A DNA stretch of 33,916 bases. Origin: Microvirga makkahensis (lineage in GTDB: Bacteria > Pseudomonadota > Alphaproteobacteria > Rhizobiales > Beijerinckiaceae). The first letter of the stretch is position 1, and the number at the start of each line of letters is the position of its first letter. The notes below the pieces were generated by a model. The model was not told where the DNA came from and made no database searches. It saw only the letters and a list, made by a program, of their open reading frames with translations. This document shows, in pieces, positions 8,600 through 16,291 of the stretch. The stretch is from positions 1-33,916 of the forward strand of contig NZ_WURB01000037.1 of NCBI RefSeq assembly GCF_009830105.1. The letters are read 5' to 3'. Both the position numbers and the translations under genes were made by a program.

Positions 8600-9114
8600 T
8601 GTCGCGCAGCACCGCCCTGCGGATCGGCGGGGTTTCTTCGCCGGTCCGGCACGACCCCGGCTCCCGTCGGCTGCTGAACCGGTCGAGTCCGAATGCAGAC
8701 CAACGCGGATGACTCGCATGGCTGGTCCGATCAGGCTGGCCTGCGCATCGAACCCGGGCAGACGATCCGCTGGAGTAACCTGCCCCCCGGGAACTCGCAC
8801 GCGACGACAGCCTTCCATCCAAAGAACTTCAAGCGGCCGCTGCGCATTCCCCAAAGCGCCGAGCCCTGGAACTCGGATTGCCTGCTGCCGAACGATACGC
8901 TCCCGGTCACTCCCACCGTAGAAGGCATCTACGACTTTTACTGCGTCCCGCACGAGCATGCCGGGATGGTGGGGCGGATCATCGTCGGTCGGCCCGGGAG
9001 ATCTGCGCACGACAGTTTCAGTCGCAGACGGGAATTGGCGGGGGGCCGCTCCCTGAGATTGCGCTCCGCGCCTTCCCGTCCGTCGGCGAGATCATGCGCG
9101 TTGGCTGCCGATAG
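8599..9114 (+). pseudogene. Cupredoxin (plastocyanin-like) protein, several frameshifts
   Basis: The central part, in one frame from about 8690 to 8990, is a type-1 copper protein. It has RIEPGQTIRWSNL, then GNSHATTAFHPKN with the first His ligand, then the C-terminal ligand loop YDFYCVPHEHAGMVGRI with Cys, His and Met. The N-terminal part starts at the ATG at 8599 (MSRSTALRIGG) and changes frame near the GGGG at 8629-8632, then again near 8683-8690. The C-terminal part (PEIALRAFPSVGEIM) lies in yet another frame after the GGG at 8996-8998 and stops at 9112-9114. The copper ligands are all present, so the ancestral protein was a working periplasmic electron carrier or copper protein. At least three single-base breaks mean that it is decayed or badly sequenced. 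It is coupled to the preceding gene and close to the end of the opposing sox operon. Confidence 0.7.
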
Positions 9115-9242
9115 ACGGCCCGGTGATCCGGGCCGGTGCGATTGCCCAGATCGGCGCTCTGTCGAATTGGCAGCCATGAGGTTTCGTTTTTCGCTGACCG
9201 GCACCGAGAACGATCGAATTGCTCCGGCAGGAGCGGAGCATC

Positions 9243-9362
9243 ATGCAACGTCCAGGGATGGACACCTCCTTGGTCCACCGGAATGCCGCGCTCCACAATC
9301 AACTCCTCCGGATCGCGCAGGCATTTCCCCACACCTATCAGGCGCTCTTCACGGGCGAATAG
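9243..9362 (+). CDS. Possible 39-residue peptide
   Basis: A short frame with a well-placed AGGAG upstream of its ATG. It encodes MQRPGMDTSLVHRNAALHNQ followed by LLRIAQAFPHTYQALFTGE, with a plausible amphipathic helix. It follows the cupredoxin pseudogene and overlaps the 3' end of soxA on the other strand by 14 bases. No family is recognised. The good ribosome site is the main reason for listing it. Confidence 0.3.
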   Translation: MQRPGMDTSLVHRNAALHNQLLRIAQAFPHTYQALFTGE

Positions 9363-10146
9363 CAGGAGTTTCCAGGGGCATCCCCCTGGCACGGGTCATC
9401 AGAAACAGCTCCAGGTTCACATACTCTGGCGATCCGAACGGGTAAGGCTCCGCCCTCACTCCCACCATGCAATTCCGAAATCGCCGTTGCAGCGACCCGA
9501 CACTCTGCCATTCCAGGCGGTAGAGCGGATAGCCCGTCGGGTGGGATTGCGGGATCACGCTGCTCGCAAGTTTGCGTCCCCAATGATCATCATGGCAATT
9601 GGCGCAGGAAAAGTTCAGCTGTCCCTGTCGCCGTTCGTAAAGTTCCTGGCCCAGGGCTCGAAACGGTTCGAGGCGTTGGTCGTCGCCCGCCGTGATCGGC
9701 ATGCCCCGGGATTGCTTTCCGATGAAAGCCGCGAGCGCGAGGAGCTCCCGGCTCTCGTATGGCAGCGGCGTGGCGTTCTGGTTCACCTCCCGGCAGATAT
9801 TGATGCGTCCCTGCAGATCGATGGGGCGGCTCTGCTCCGCGAAATAGACCGGATAGCGTGCGGCGACGCCCTTCATGCTCACAGCGGCATCGCCGTGACA
9901 ATCGGCGCAGGTGCGGCCGCTCGCTCCCGTCCTGGCACTCCAGAGCGCCTCGCCCTCGGCAACCCAGAGCATGCCCGGATTCGACGTATCGTCCTGCTGA
10001 AGGACCTGCGACTCGCGGCTCATGAACTCGAAGCCGGATCGCCGCTCCTGCGGCAGCGCCTCCGGCGCCAAGGCGAGTGCGGCGCCGAGGCCAAGCGCTC
10101 CGGCGATGCCGGCATTCCGAAGTTTCCTGTTGGGCAACCCGCTCAT
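9349..10146 (-). CDS. soxA: Diheme c-type cytochrome SoxA
   Basis: SoxA is one half of the periplasmic SoxAX cytochrome that oxidatively couples thiosulfate to the carrier SoxY. The 265-residue protein has a short signal region (ALGLGAALALAPEA), heme-binding CADCH at residues 80-84 and CANCH at 181-185, and the catalytic cysteine Cys226 in the RFRNCMVGVRAE context that is typical of the family. Two CxxCH motifs place it with diheme SoxA proteins. Cys118 may match the structural cysteine of the first domain. The start overlaps the soxZ stop (ATGA). It is the last gene of the operon. Confidence 0.93.
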   Translation of the reverse strand: MSGLPNRKLRNAGIAGALGLGAALALAPEALPQERRSGFEFMSRESQVLQQDDTSNPGMLWVAEGEALWSARTGASGRTCADCHGDAAVSMKGVAARYPVYFAEQSRPIDLQGRINICREVNQNATPLPYESRELLALAAFIGKQSRGMPITAGDDQRLEPFRALGQELYERRQGQLNFSCANCHDDHWGRKLASSVIPQSHPTGYPLYRLEWQSVGSLQRRFRNCMVGVRAEPYPFGSPEYVNLELFLMTRARGMPLETPAIRP

Positions 10147-10463
10147 TCGACGACGATCTCGGCAGTCTCCAGATGAGCCTGTCCCTTGTCGTCGATCCAC
10201 CGGAACGCGATGCGCCCGCTCTCCGTCGCGACGGTCGTGAACGAAAGGAACGGATTGGCTGCGATGGCCGGGAACAGATCCGCGCTGAAGATCTCCTCCC
10301 CGTTGTAGGTGCACAGGAACCGGCTGATGATGTCACGCGGCACGAGCCCTCCGTCGGGCCCGGTCCGGTAGCCGGTCTCCATCGGATGAGAGACGAGGGC
10401 CTTGATCTCGATGATCTCTCCGCGCTTCGCCTTCGAAGGAACGTTGATGAGGGCGCGCGCCAT
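10143..10463 (-). CDS. soxZ: Sulfur-oxidation carrier partner SoxZ
   Basis: SoxZ forms a heterodimer with SoxY, which carries the sulfur substrate on a C-terminal cysteine through the Sox cycle. The 106-residue protein begins MARALINVPSKAKRGEI and includes the family hallmarks IKALVSHPMETGYR and a beta-sandwich core with DLFPAIAANPFLSF. It has no signal peptide, which fits export together with the Tat-signal-bearing SoxY. The gene starts two bases after the soxY stop, and its stop overlaps the soxA start. Confidence 0.95.
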   Translation of the reverse strand: MARALINVPSKAKRGEIIEIKALVSHPMETGYRTGPDGGLVPRDIISRFLCTYNGEEIFSADLFPAIAANPFLSFTTVATESGRIAFRWIDDKGQAHLETAEIVVE

Positions 10464-10465
10464 GG

Positions 10466-10933
10466 TCAGCTCTCCACGCAGGCCGGCAGGGTGACGATGA
10501 GTTCAGCGCTATCCGACCAGAAGGTGCCGTCGCTGAGCCGGGCGATCGCGACGATGTTCTGGGAATCGCCCAGGCGGATGCGGGTCGAAACGACGGCCCG
10601 GCCGGCCCGCGGACCGAGATGAAAAACGGCGACGTTCGGCTGCGGATTCTTCTCGTTGAAGATGGCGATCGTCCTCACGAAGTCCTGCTGCGTCATCGGG
10701 CTTTCGACCGTCACCGTCAGGGGAACGGAGTTGCCGTTCTCGACAAGGGGTGGTATGTCGAGGGCGACTTTCCCCGTCTGAACCTCCGCCTCGCCGACGA
10801 AGGCCTTGATGGCCGAAGCCATGCTCTCGGGCGTCGCCCGGGCGGGGCGTGCAACGATCAGCGCTAGGCAGCCCGCTCCCGCAGCAAGCACGTCACGCCT
10901 GGTCGCACCCATAGATCCTGATCCTTCGCTCAT
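10466..10933 (-). CDS. soxY: Sulfur carrier protein SoxY with variant C-terminus
   Basis: SoxY is the swinging-arm carrier of the periplasmic Sox system. This 155-residue protein has a Tat signal (ATRRDVLAAGAG, then a hydrophobic stretch) and the family sequences VENGNSVPLTVTVESPM and IAIFNEKNPQP. The fold and length are normal. The unusual part is the C-terminal end. Most SoxY proteins finish with GGCGG, whose cysteine carries the substrate. This one ends VTLPACVES, keeping one cysteine near the terminus without the flexible glycines. The start overlaps the soxX stop (ATGA), which supports 10933 over a longer frame. Confidence 0.9.
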   Translation of the reverse strand: MSEGSGSMGATRRDVLAAGAGCLALIVARPARATPESMASAIKAFVGEAEVQTGKVALDIPPLVENGNSVPLTVTVESPMTQQDFVRTIAIFNEKNPQPNVAVFHLGPRAGRAVVSTRIRLGDSQNIVAIARLSDGTFWSDSAELIVTLPACVES

Positions 10934-11463
10934 GGAGCCTCCGTCAGTGTTGCGAGGAACGCGACCACGTCCTCGATCTGCTCCGCACTCAGCACGGGCT
11001 TTCCCTGCCATGCCCGCCCGACCCGGATCAGCCCTTCGCGGCTGTAATAGGGAGGCATGATCGTGGCAGGGTTGAGCCGCCGGCTGTCGACGAGTCTAAG
11101 CCTCAGCTGTCCTTCGGACCAGCGGCTCCCGACACCGCGCAGATCAGGTGCGAGATCGCCCTGGAAGCGCTGCTCGGGGAAAGGTCCGGAATGGCAGAGC
11201 AGGCAGAGGCCCTTCCGCCGGTCCACGACGATCGCGCGACCGCGGGCGGCGTCGCCCTTGATCCCTGTCAGCGGTTCCGGAATCGCATCCCCGACGATGG
11301 TGAAGGGTCGGAGCTCCTGGGCGTGCGCCGGTCCCGCGACAGCCGCAGCCAGAGTCAGAGCCGCCACAACGACCGGGAGAACGCCGGCGCGTCGTGCGAA
11401 CGACGCGCTCGATGCTCTACCCGAAGACTTCGGCGGTGATGGTCTTGAACCACGCTTCGGCAT
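10930..11463 (-). CDS. soxX: Monoheme c-type cytochrome SoxX
   Basis: SoxX pairs with SoxA and passes electrons from thiosulfate coupling to small cytochromes. The protein has a membrane-spanning signal peptide (LPVVVAALTLAAAVAGPAHAQ), the heme motif CLLCH followed by SGPFPEQRFQGDLAPDL, and the distal methionine region NPATIMPPYY. All are typical of SoxX. The start is the least certain in the operon. The ATG at 11463 has AGGAAG at a good spacing but overlaps the end of soxF by 47 bases. Later in-frame starts would leave a weak signal peptide. The stop overlaps the soxY start. Confidence 0.9.
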   Translation of the reverse strand: MPKRGSRPSPPKSSGRASSASFARRAGVLPVVVAALTLAAAVAGPAHAQELRPFTIVGDAIPEPLTGIKGDAARGRAIVVDRRKGLCLLCHSGPFPEQRFQGDLAPDLRGVGSRWSEGQLRLRLVDSRRLNPATIMPPYYSREGLIRVGRAWQGKPVLSAEQIEDVVAFLATLTEAP

Positions 11464-12679
11464 AAACGGCTTCCTGTGCCCGGAACGAGGGCGGCGCACC
11501 CATCGGGCTCGTTCCCCCAGCCCCTTCCACGTCCGTCAGCACCCCGTTGACGGGACGATAGACGCCGGCGACCGAAATTCCGTAATCGGGCGCGACGAGG
11601 CTATAGCACGTGTTGACGAGTTTGGGTTCGACCGGGGCCTGCCCTCTCAGGAGATTCGTGATCGCCGCGGCGCAGACCTTGCCCTGAGCATTGGCGGAAA
11701 AGGCCGATTTCGGCATGCCGCCGGCGATCGTGGCATCGCCGATCACGTGGATGTTCGGCTGAAGCCGGGATTCGAAGGTCACGGGATCGACCGGGCACCA
11801 TCCGGACCGGTCGGAGACTCCGGCCGCCTGGGCGATCTGCCCGGCCCGTTGCGGCGGAATGACATTGATCACATCGCCGGTGTGGCTGTCGAAATCCGTC
11901 ACGAGCGTTCTGGTCTTCGGATCGACCTCGATCACCTTCCCGCCGGAGGACAGCGGCACCCACTCGATGATGTTCGGATACAGCGCCTGCCATGCCGCCT
12001 GGAACAGGCGCTGCTTGGAGAAGCTGTCCTTCGCGTCCAGGATGAGCAGCTTGGAGCGCGGCTTGCGCGTCTTCAGGTAATGCGCGATCAGGCTCGCCCG
12101 CTCATACGGCCCGGGAGGACAGCGGAACGGGTTGCTCGGAGGGGCGATGATGACCGTGCCACCGTCCTCCATCGCCTCGAGCTGGCGCCGCAGGAGCGTG
12201 GTCTGCTCCCCGGCCTTCCACGCGTGGGGCAGGACAGCGGATGCGGCCTCGTCGTAGCCGGGCAAGGCATCGAACCTGATGTCGATTCCCGGGGAGAGGA
12301 CGAGGCGGTCATAGTCCAGTGCCGCGCCGTCTTCGAGGACGACGCGACGGTCTTCGGGAGCGACCCGGACCGCCCTTTTCCGGACGATGCCGATTCCTGT
12401 CCTCTCGAGAGCGTCGAGCCTGAACTGTTGGGCCTCGATCGGACGCAGGCCCGCCAGCACCGCATTGCTCAGGGGGCAGGCCGTGTAGACCGGGCCCGGC
12501 TCGACGAGTACGACGTCGAAGCCGCTGCGCCGCAGCTCACGCGCGCAGGTAGCGCCTCCGAAGCCGCCTCCGACGACGACGACCCGCGCTGACGTCTGCG
12601 CGACGGCATGACGGTGAACGGCAGAGGCCCCGAGCGCCATCGCCCCCAACAACACCCTGCGGCTCAATGCTCCGGACAT
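11417..12679 (-). CDS. soxF: SoxF / flavocytochrome c sulfide dehydrogenase flavoprotein
   Basis: This is an FAD-binding periplasmic flavoprotein of the FccB/SoxF family, which oxidises sulfide and passes electrons to a c-type cytochrome. The roughly 420 residues open with a Tat signal (SRRVLLGAMALGASA), followed by the dinucleotide-binding VVVVGGGFGG near 33-42 and the second FAD motif around NIHVIGDATIAGG near 308-320. Cys186 (NPFRCPPGP) and Cys357 (NTCYSLVAP) match the redox disulfide expected in this family; a further cysteine lies in ACPLSN. A short monoheme cytochrome gene ends nine bases upstream and is the likely partner. SoxF is not essential for the Sox cycle in Paracoccus, but it reactivates or feeds the system there. 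Confidence 0.93.
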   Translation of the reverse strand: MSGALSRRVLLGAMALGASAVHRHAVAQTSARVVVVGGGFGGATCARELRRSGFDVVLVEPGPVYTACPLSNAVLAGLRPIEAQQFRLDALERTGIGIVRKRAVRVAPEDRRVVLEDGAALDYDRLVLSPGIDIRFDALPGYDEAASAVLPHAWKAGEQTTLLRRQLEAMEDGGTVIIAPPSNPFRCPPGPYERASLIAHYLKTRKPRSKLLILDAKDSFSKQRLFQAAWQALYPNIIEWVPLSSGGKVIEVDPKTRTLVTDFDSHTGDVINVIPPQRAGQIAQAAGVSDRSGWCPVDPVTFESRLQPNIHVIGDATIAGGMPKSAFSANAQGKVCAAAITNLLRGQAPVEPKLVNTCYSLVAPDYGISVAGVYRPVNGVLTDVEGAGGTSPMGAPPSFRAQEAVYAEAWFKTITAEVFG

Positions 12680-12688
12680 GCCGTCACC

Positions 12689-13036
12689 TCAGTGTTGCTG
12701 ACTGACCCAGACCGCAATGGCGCGTGTCTCCTCGTCAGTGAAGCCCTTCGCGATGCGGTCCATGACCGTTGCCTCGCGCCGGCCCGTGCGGAAAGCCTGC
12801 ATGGCAGCCGTGATCGCCTCCGGCTCCTGCCCCTGCAGGGCGGGGACCGCACTGCCGGGTGCACTCGCGGAAGCACCCGATCCATGGCATCCGGAGCAGG
12901 TGGAGGCTCCGGGAGGTGCCATGGATTGGGCCGCCGCCGGAACCGTCGCGACAATCAAGGCAGCGGCAGCGGTCAAGGGCGCCAAGAATGCAATGCGCTC
13001 CTGCCAGAACGCGAAGGCTCGGCGGGGACGATCCAC
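12689..13036 (-). CDS. Small monoheme cytochrome c (SoxE/FccA-like)
   Basis: A class I cytochrome c of about 115 residues with an N-terminal signal helix (LAPLTAAAALIVATVPAAAQ), one heme motif CSGCH and a distal methionine, probably in ATVMDRIAKGFTDEE. The C-terminal part resembles the c4-type cytochrome subunit of flavocytochrome c. The start is inferred as GTG at 13036, four bases after the stop of the Mo-subunit gene and behind AAGG; an upstream ATG would overlap that gene widely. It sits between a molybdenum hydroxylase and SoxF and could accept electrons from either. By family resemblance the SoxF partner role is more likely. Confidence 0.8.
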   Translation of the reverse strand: MDRPRRAFAFWQERIAFLAPLTAAAALIVATVPAAAQSMAPPGASTCSGCHGSGASASAPGSAVPALQGQEPEAITAAMQAFRTGRREATVMDRIAKGFTDEETRAIAVWVSQQH

Positions 13037-13040
13037 GCCC

Positions 13041-15218
13041 TTACGCCCTGCGCAGGTCCGCGTTCGCCAACGGGCCCGAGCGGATGCGTTTCCCGGTCGC
13101 GGCGTAGATGGCATTGAGCACCGCCGGAGCCGCCACGAAGATCGTCGGCTCACCGACGCCGCCCCAGAAGTCCCCTGACGGCATCACGATGGATTCCACC
13201 GCGGGCATCTCGTCCATCCGCATGATCGGGTAGGTGTCGAAGTTCTCCTGCTCCACCTTGCCGTCCTTCAACGTGATCTCGCCATGGAGAAGGGCGGTGA
13301 GCCCATAGGCGAAGGAGCCCTCGATCTGCGCTTCGATCTGCTGCGGGTTCACGGCATGGCCGCAATCCGTCGCCGCCACGATGCGGTGGATCTTCAGCTT
13401 TCCGCTCTCGTCGACAGAGACCTCCGCGCAGGCTGCGACATAGCTGCCATAGCCCATGTGCTGGGCGAGGCCGCGATGAACGCCCTGCGGCGCCGGGGTG
13501 CCCCAGCCTGCCTTTTCGGCGACGGCGTTGAGCACGGCGAGATGCTTGGGATGGTTCACGAGCAGCCGGCGCCGGAACTCAAGCGGATCCTTGCCCGCGG
13601 CATGGGCCAGCTCATCCATGAAACACTCGAGGTAAAGCGCGTTCTGGTTGTTGTTCACGCCCCGCCAGAAGCCCGGAGGGACGGGCGGGTTTCGCATGGC
13701 ATGGTCGATGAGCAGATTCGGGATGGTGTAGCCGAGCACTCCTTCCGTCCCGCTCGGGTTCAGTCCCTGGAAGGTCGCCGGATCGCGTCCGTTCTGAAGA
13801 CCCTGGGGATTGATGGTCGCAAGAATCGATTGTCCTGAGATGCGCATGTGCAGCCCGGTCAGATTGCCGTCCGCATCGAGGGCGCCGACCAGCTTCGCCT
13901 GGGTGACCGGGTGATAATACCCGTGAAGCATGTCCTCCTCGCGGGACCAGATCATCTTGATCGGTGTGCCGGGCATCTGCTTGGCGATGAGCACCGCCTG
14001 CCGCACGAAGTCGTGGCTCGTGGCGCGGCGGCCGAACCCGCCCCCCAGATTGAGACGATAGACCTCGCACTGGCCGACCGGCAGGCCCGCCGCGGATGCC
14101 GCCGTCGCAAGGGCGGCCTCGGCATTCTGCGTTGCTGTCCAGACCTCGCACCGGTCGTTAGTCCAGAGCGCAGTGGCGTTCATCGGCTCCATGGTGGCAT
14201 GGTGCTGATAGGGAAAACCGTAAACCGCCTCGACCGTCTTGGCGGCGCCGGCGATGGCAGCTTTGACGTCACCAGCCTGGTTGCCGACGAAGGTCTGCTC
14301 TGCGGTGAGCCCCTCCTTGAGCATCTCGGCGATGCTCTCGCTGGAAAGGCGAGCATTCGGCCCTTCGTCCCATTCGATGGGGAGAGCGTCGAGGGCCGTT
14401 TTCGCCCGCCACCAGGTATCGGCCACGACCGCAACCGCATTGTCGCCGACGGACACGACCTTCCTGACCCCGGGCATCCCTTCGACCTGCGCGGCATCGA
14501 AGCTCTTGAGCTTCCCGCCGAAGACCGGACAGGCCTTGATGGCCGCATTGAGCATTCCCGGCCGCTGCACGTCGATGCTGTAGATCTGCGAGCCGTTCAG
14601 CTTCTCGGCCGTGTCGAGACGTTTCACGGGCTTGCCGGCGATCGTCCAGTCCTTCGGGTCCTTGAGCTGGACATCCTTGGGGGGCTCAAGCTTCGACGCA
14701 GCGTCGGCGACCTTGCCATAGGTCGTCGTCCGCCCGGTCGGACCATGGGTGACGACGCCCTTCGCGACGCTGCACTCGCTGGCGGGCACCCCCCATCCAT
14801 CGGCGGCCGCCTGGATGAGCATCTGCCGGGCGGCGGCGCCGCCCTTGCGCATGTAGTCGTGCGAGTCCCGGATGCCGCGGCTGCCCGCGGTCTGGAAGTT
14901 GCCCCAGACGCGGCTGCGGGCAACGTTCTGGCCGGGGGTCGGATACTCGGTCGTCACCTTGTCCCAGTCGCATTCCAGCTCCTCGGCCACCAGCTGGGCG
15001 AGGCCGGTCAGCGTGCCCTGACCCATTTCGACGCGACCGACCCGAACGACCACCGTCTCGTCCGGCCTAACCACCACCCAGGCATTGATTTCCGGAGAGG
15101 TCTGGGCGAGCGCCTCTCCACCGTTGAACGGGAGATTGAATCCCAAGGCGAGCCCGCCGGCCGCCGCGGCGGAAGTCACAAGAAATGTACGGCGCGATAC
15201 GTCAAGTGCAGCAGTCAT
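13041..15218 (-). CDS. Molybdopterin-binding subunit, isoquinoline 1-oxidoreductase type
   Basis: This is the large subunit (725 residues) of a xanthine-oxidase-family molybdenum hydroxylase of the IorB/aldehyde dehydrogenase type. A Tat signal (SRRTFLVTSAAAAGG) indicates export with the cofactor already inserted. Family motifs include GRVEMGQGTLTGLAQLVAEE near the N-terminus, a first Mo-pterin motif LNLGGGFGRR, the WRGVNNNQNAL loop, and the C-terminal WGGVGEPTIF, whose Glu is the expected catalytic base. The true substrate cannot be read from the sequence; most proteins annotated this way have not been tested on isoquinoline. The start at 15218 is set by GGGAGGGA just upstream. It follows the Fe-S subunit gene by 19 bases and runs directly into the cytochrome and sox genes. 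Confidence 0.9.
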   Translation of the reverse strand: MTAALDVSRRTFLVTSAAAAGGLALGFNLPFNGGEALAQTSPEINAWVVVRPDETVVVRVGRVEMGQGTLTGLAQLVAEELECDWDKVTTEYPTPGQNVARSRVWGNFQTAGSRGIRDSHDYMRKGGAAARQMLIQAAADGWGVPASECSVAKGVVTHGPTGRTTTYGKVADAASKLEPPKDVQLKDPKDWTIAGKPVKRLDTAEKLNGSQIYSIDVQRPGMLNAAIKACPVFGGKLKSFDAAQVEGMPGVRKVVSVGDNAVAVVADTWWRAKTALDALPIEWDEGPNARLSSESIAEMLKEGLTAEQTFVGNQAGDVKAAIAGAAKTVEAVYGFPYQHHATMEPMNATALWTNDRCEVWTATQNAEAALATAASAAGLPVGQCEVYRLNLGGGFGRRATSHDFVRQAVLIAKQMPGTPIKMIWSREEDMLHGYYHPVTQAKLVGALDADGNLTGLHMRISGQSILATINPQGLQNGRDPATFQGLNPSGTEGVLGYTIPNLLIDHAMRNPPVPPGFWRGVNNNQNALYLECFMDELAHAAGKDPLEFRRRLLVNHPKHLAVLNAVAEKAGWGTPAPQGVHRGLAQHMGYGSYVAACAEVSVDESGKLKIHRIVAATDCGHAVNPQQIEAQIEGSFAYGLTALLHGEITLKDGKVEQENFDTYPIMRMDEMPAVESIVMPSGDFWGGVGEPTIFVAAPAVLNAIYAATGKRIRSGPLANADLRRA

Positions 15219-15237
15219 CGATCCCTCCCTGGGCCGT

Positions 15238-15696
15238 TCAGCCACGGCTCTGCGCGGCAGCGAGCTTGATGGCGGCCTTGATGCGGTTGTAGGTCCCGCA
15301 CCGGCAGATGTTGGTCATCTCGGCCGCGATGTCTTCATCGGAAGGATTGGGATTGGCCTGGAGGAGAGCCGCAGCGGCCATGATCTGACCACTCTGGCAA
15401 TAACCGCATTGCGGAACATCGAGTTCGAGCCAGGCCTTCTGCAGGGGATGGGACGTATCCGGCGACAATCCCTCGATCGTCACGATCTTCTGTTCGGGCG
15501 TGACCGCCGATAGGGGCAGGCTGCAGGAGCGCGTGGCAACCCCGTCGATATGGACCGTGCAGGCGCCGCATTGAGCGATGCCACAGCCATACTTCGTCCC
15601 GGTGAGCCCGACCTGCTCGCGGATGACCCACAGGAGAGGGGTATCTGGTTCGGCATCGACTTCGTGAACGGTTCCGTTGATCGTCAGGCTGGCCAT
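15238..15696 (-). CDS. [2Fe-2S] subunit of molybdenum hydroxylase (IorA-like)
   Basis: This 152-residue protein carries the two iron-sulfur clusters of the Mo hydroxylase. The plant-type ferredoxin motif is YGCGIAQCGACTVHIDG, with its last cysteine in TRSCSLP. The second motif is CGYCQSGQIM followed by ICRCGTYNRI. It lacks a signal peptide, so it is probably exported folded together with the Tat-signal-bearing large subunit. It is the first gene of the eight-gene operon that continues to soxA, and a likely promoter lies about 60 bases upstream. Confidence 0.93.
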   Translation of the reverse strand: MASLTINGTVHEVDAEPDTPLLWVIREQVGLTGTKYGCGIAQCGACTVHIDGVATRSCSLPLSAVTPEQKIVTIEGLSPDTSHPLQKAWLELDVPQCGYCQSGQIMAAAALLQANPNPSDEDIAAEMTNICRCGTYNRIKAAIKLAAAQSRG

Positions 15697-15753
15697 ATGC
15701 TTCCTCCCGCGTCTTGATTATGGGCGCCGCCTTGCGCGAATACTGAACTATGG

Positions 15754-15781
15754 ATCCTAGAACCGCTCTAACTCCAGTCAA
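15754..15781 (-). promoter_or_regulatory. Candidate sigma-70 promoter of the Mo hydroxylase-sox operon
   Basis: Reading the minus strand, TTGACT (15781-15776) is followed after 16 bases by TAGGAT (15759-15754). The fit to the consensus is good for a high-GC genome. It lies about 58 bases upstream of the first start codon of the operon. Confidence 0.4.
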
Positions 15782-16177
15782 TCGTTCGTGACCGGGAAAC
15801 GCGCAGATCGGTCGTTCCCGGCAGCCACCGGGCGCTCGCTCACCCATCCAACCCGAACAATGTTTCGCCTCAGCAGCAGATCTTCGCCGCGGTCGACCTG
15901 ATTGCTTCATGTTGGGAGATGTTCCTTCGTCGTGGCTCCATCCTCTCGGAGTCGGAGGCCAGGAATCCCGGAGTGGTTCAGACGGCCGACGTCTCGTATC
16001 CCTTCTGAAATCGGGCGGAGGAACAACTTTGCGCCCCTGATGCAACGGTGCGCTGGGGAAGACAGGTCGCCGCCAAGCCCTGCCCCATGGGACCTCCTAG
16101 GCCATCGGCGGAGTAGACTGCACCACGTAACCAGCGGTCGTTTCATTCGCGCAGGCTAGGACAAACCAAATGATAGA
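15782..16177. other. Divergent intergenic region, no gene recognised
   Basis: About 400 bases between the candidate promoters of the sox and TRAP operons. Short open frames occur on both strands, but none has recognisable content. It may hold upstream regulatory sites; no clear operator palindrome was found. Confidence 0.4.
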
Positions 16178-16206
16178 TTGACAGTCGATGCACGTCTGCC
16201 TTAGCC
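16178..16206 (+). promoter_or_regulatory. Candidate promoter of the TRAP transporter operon
   Basis: A perfect -35 hexamer TTGACA (16178-16183) is followed by a 17-base spacer and a weak -10 TTAGCC (16201-16206). It lies about 85 bases upstream of the DctQ start. The poor -10 may mean that an activator is needed. Confidence 0.35.
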
Positions 16207-16291
16207 CGGGATCGCAGGTGGCATATGAAATTGAGAGCAGCGGATGCTCCCGTAGAAACCAAAAGCCGTCTTGAAGAGGGAAAGCGAGAGC

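Noticed and set aside
9115..9348. Possible soxB fragment downstream of soxA
   Set aside because: No SoxB motif was found in any frame; only a short peptide frame and non-coding sequence are visible.
11057..12592. Long plus-strand open frame of about 510 codons opposite soxX and soxF
   Set aside because: It is antisense to clear Sox genes, is rich in Arg, Asp and Gly, and shows no family motif. High GC content gives long shadow frames.
13848..15269. Plus-strand open frame of about 470 codons opposite the Mo subunit gene
   Set aside because: The minus strand encodes a complete Mo hydroxylase with motifs over its whole length; the plus frame has low-complexity basic composition.
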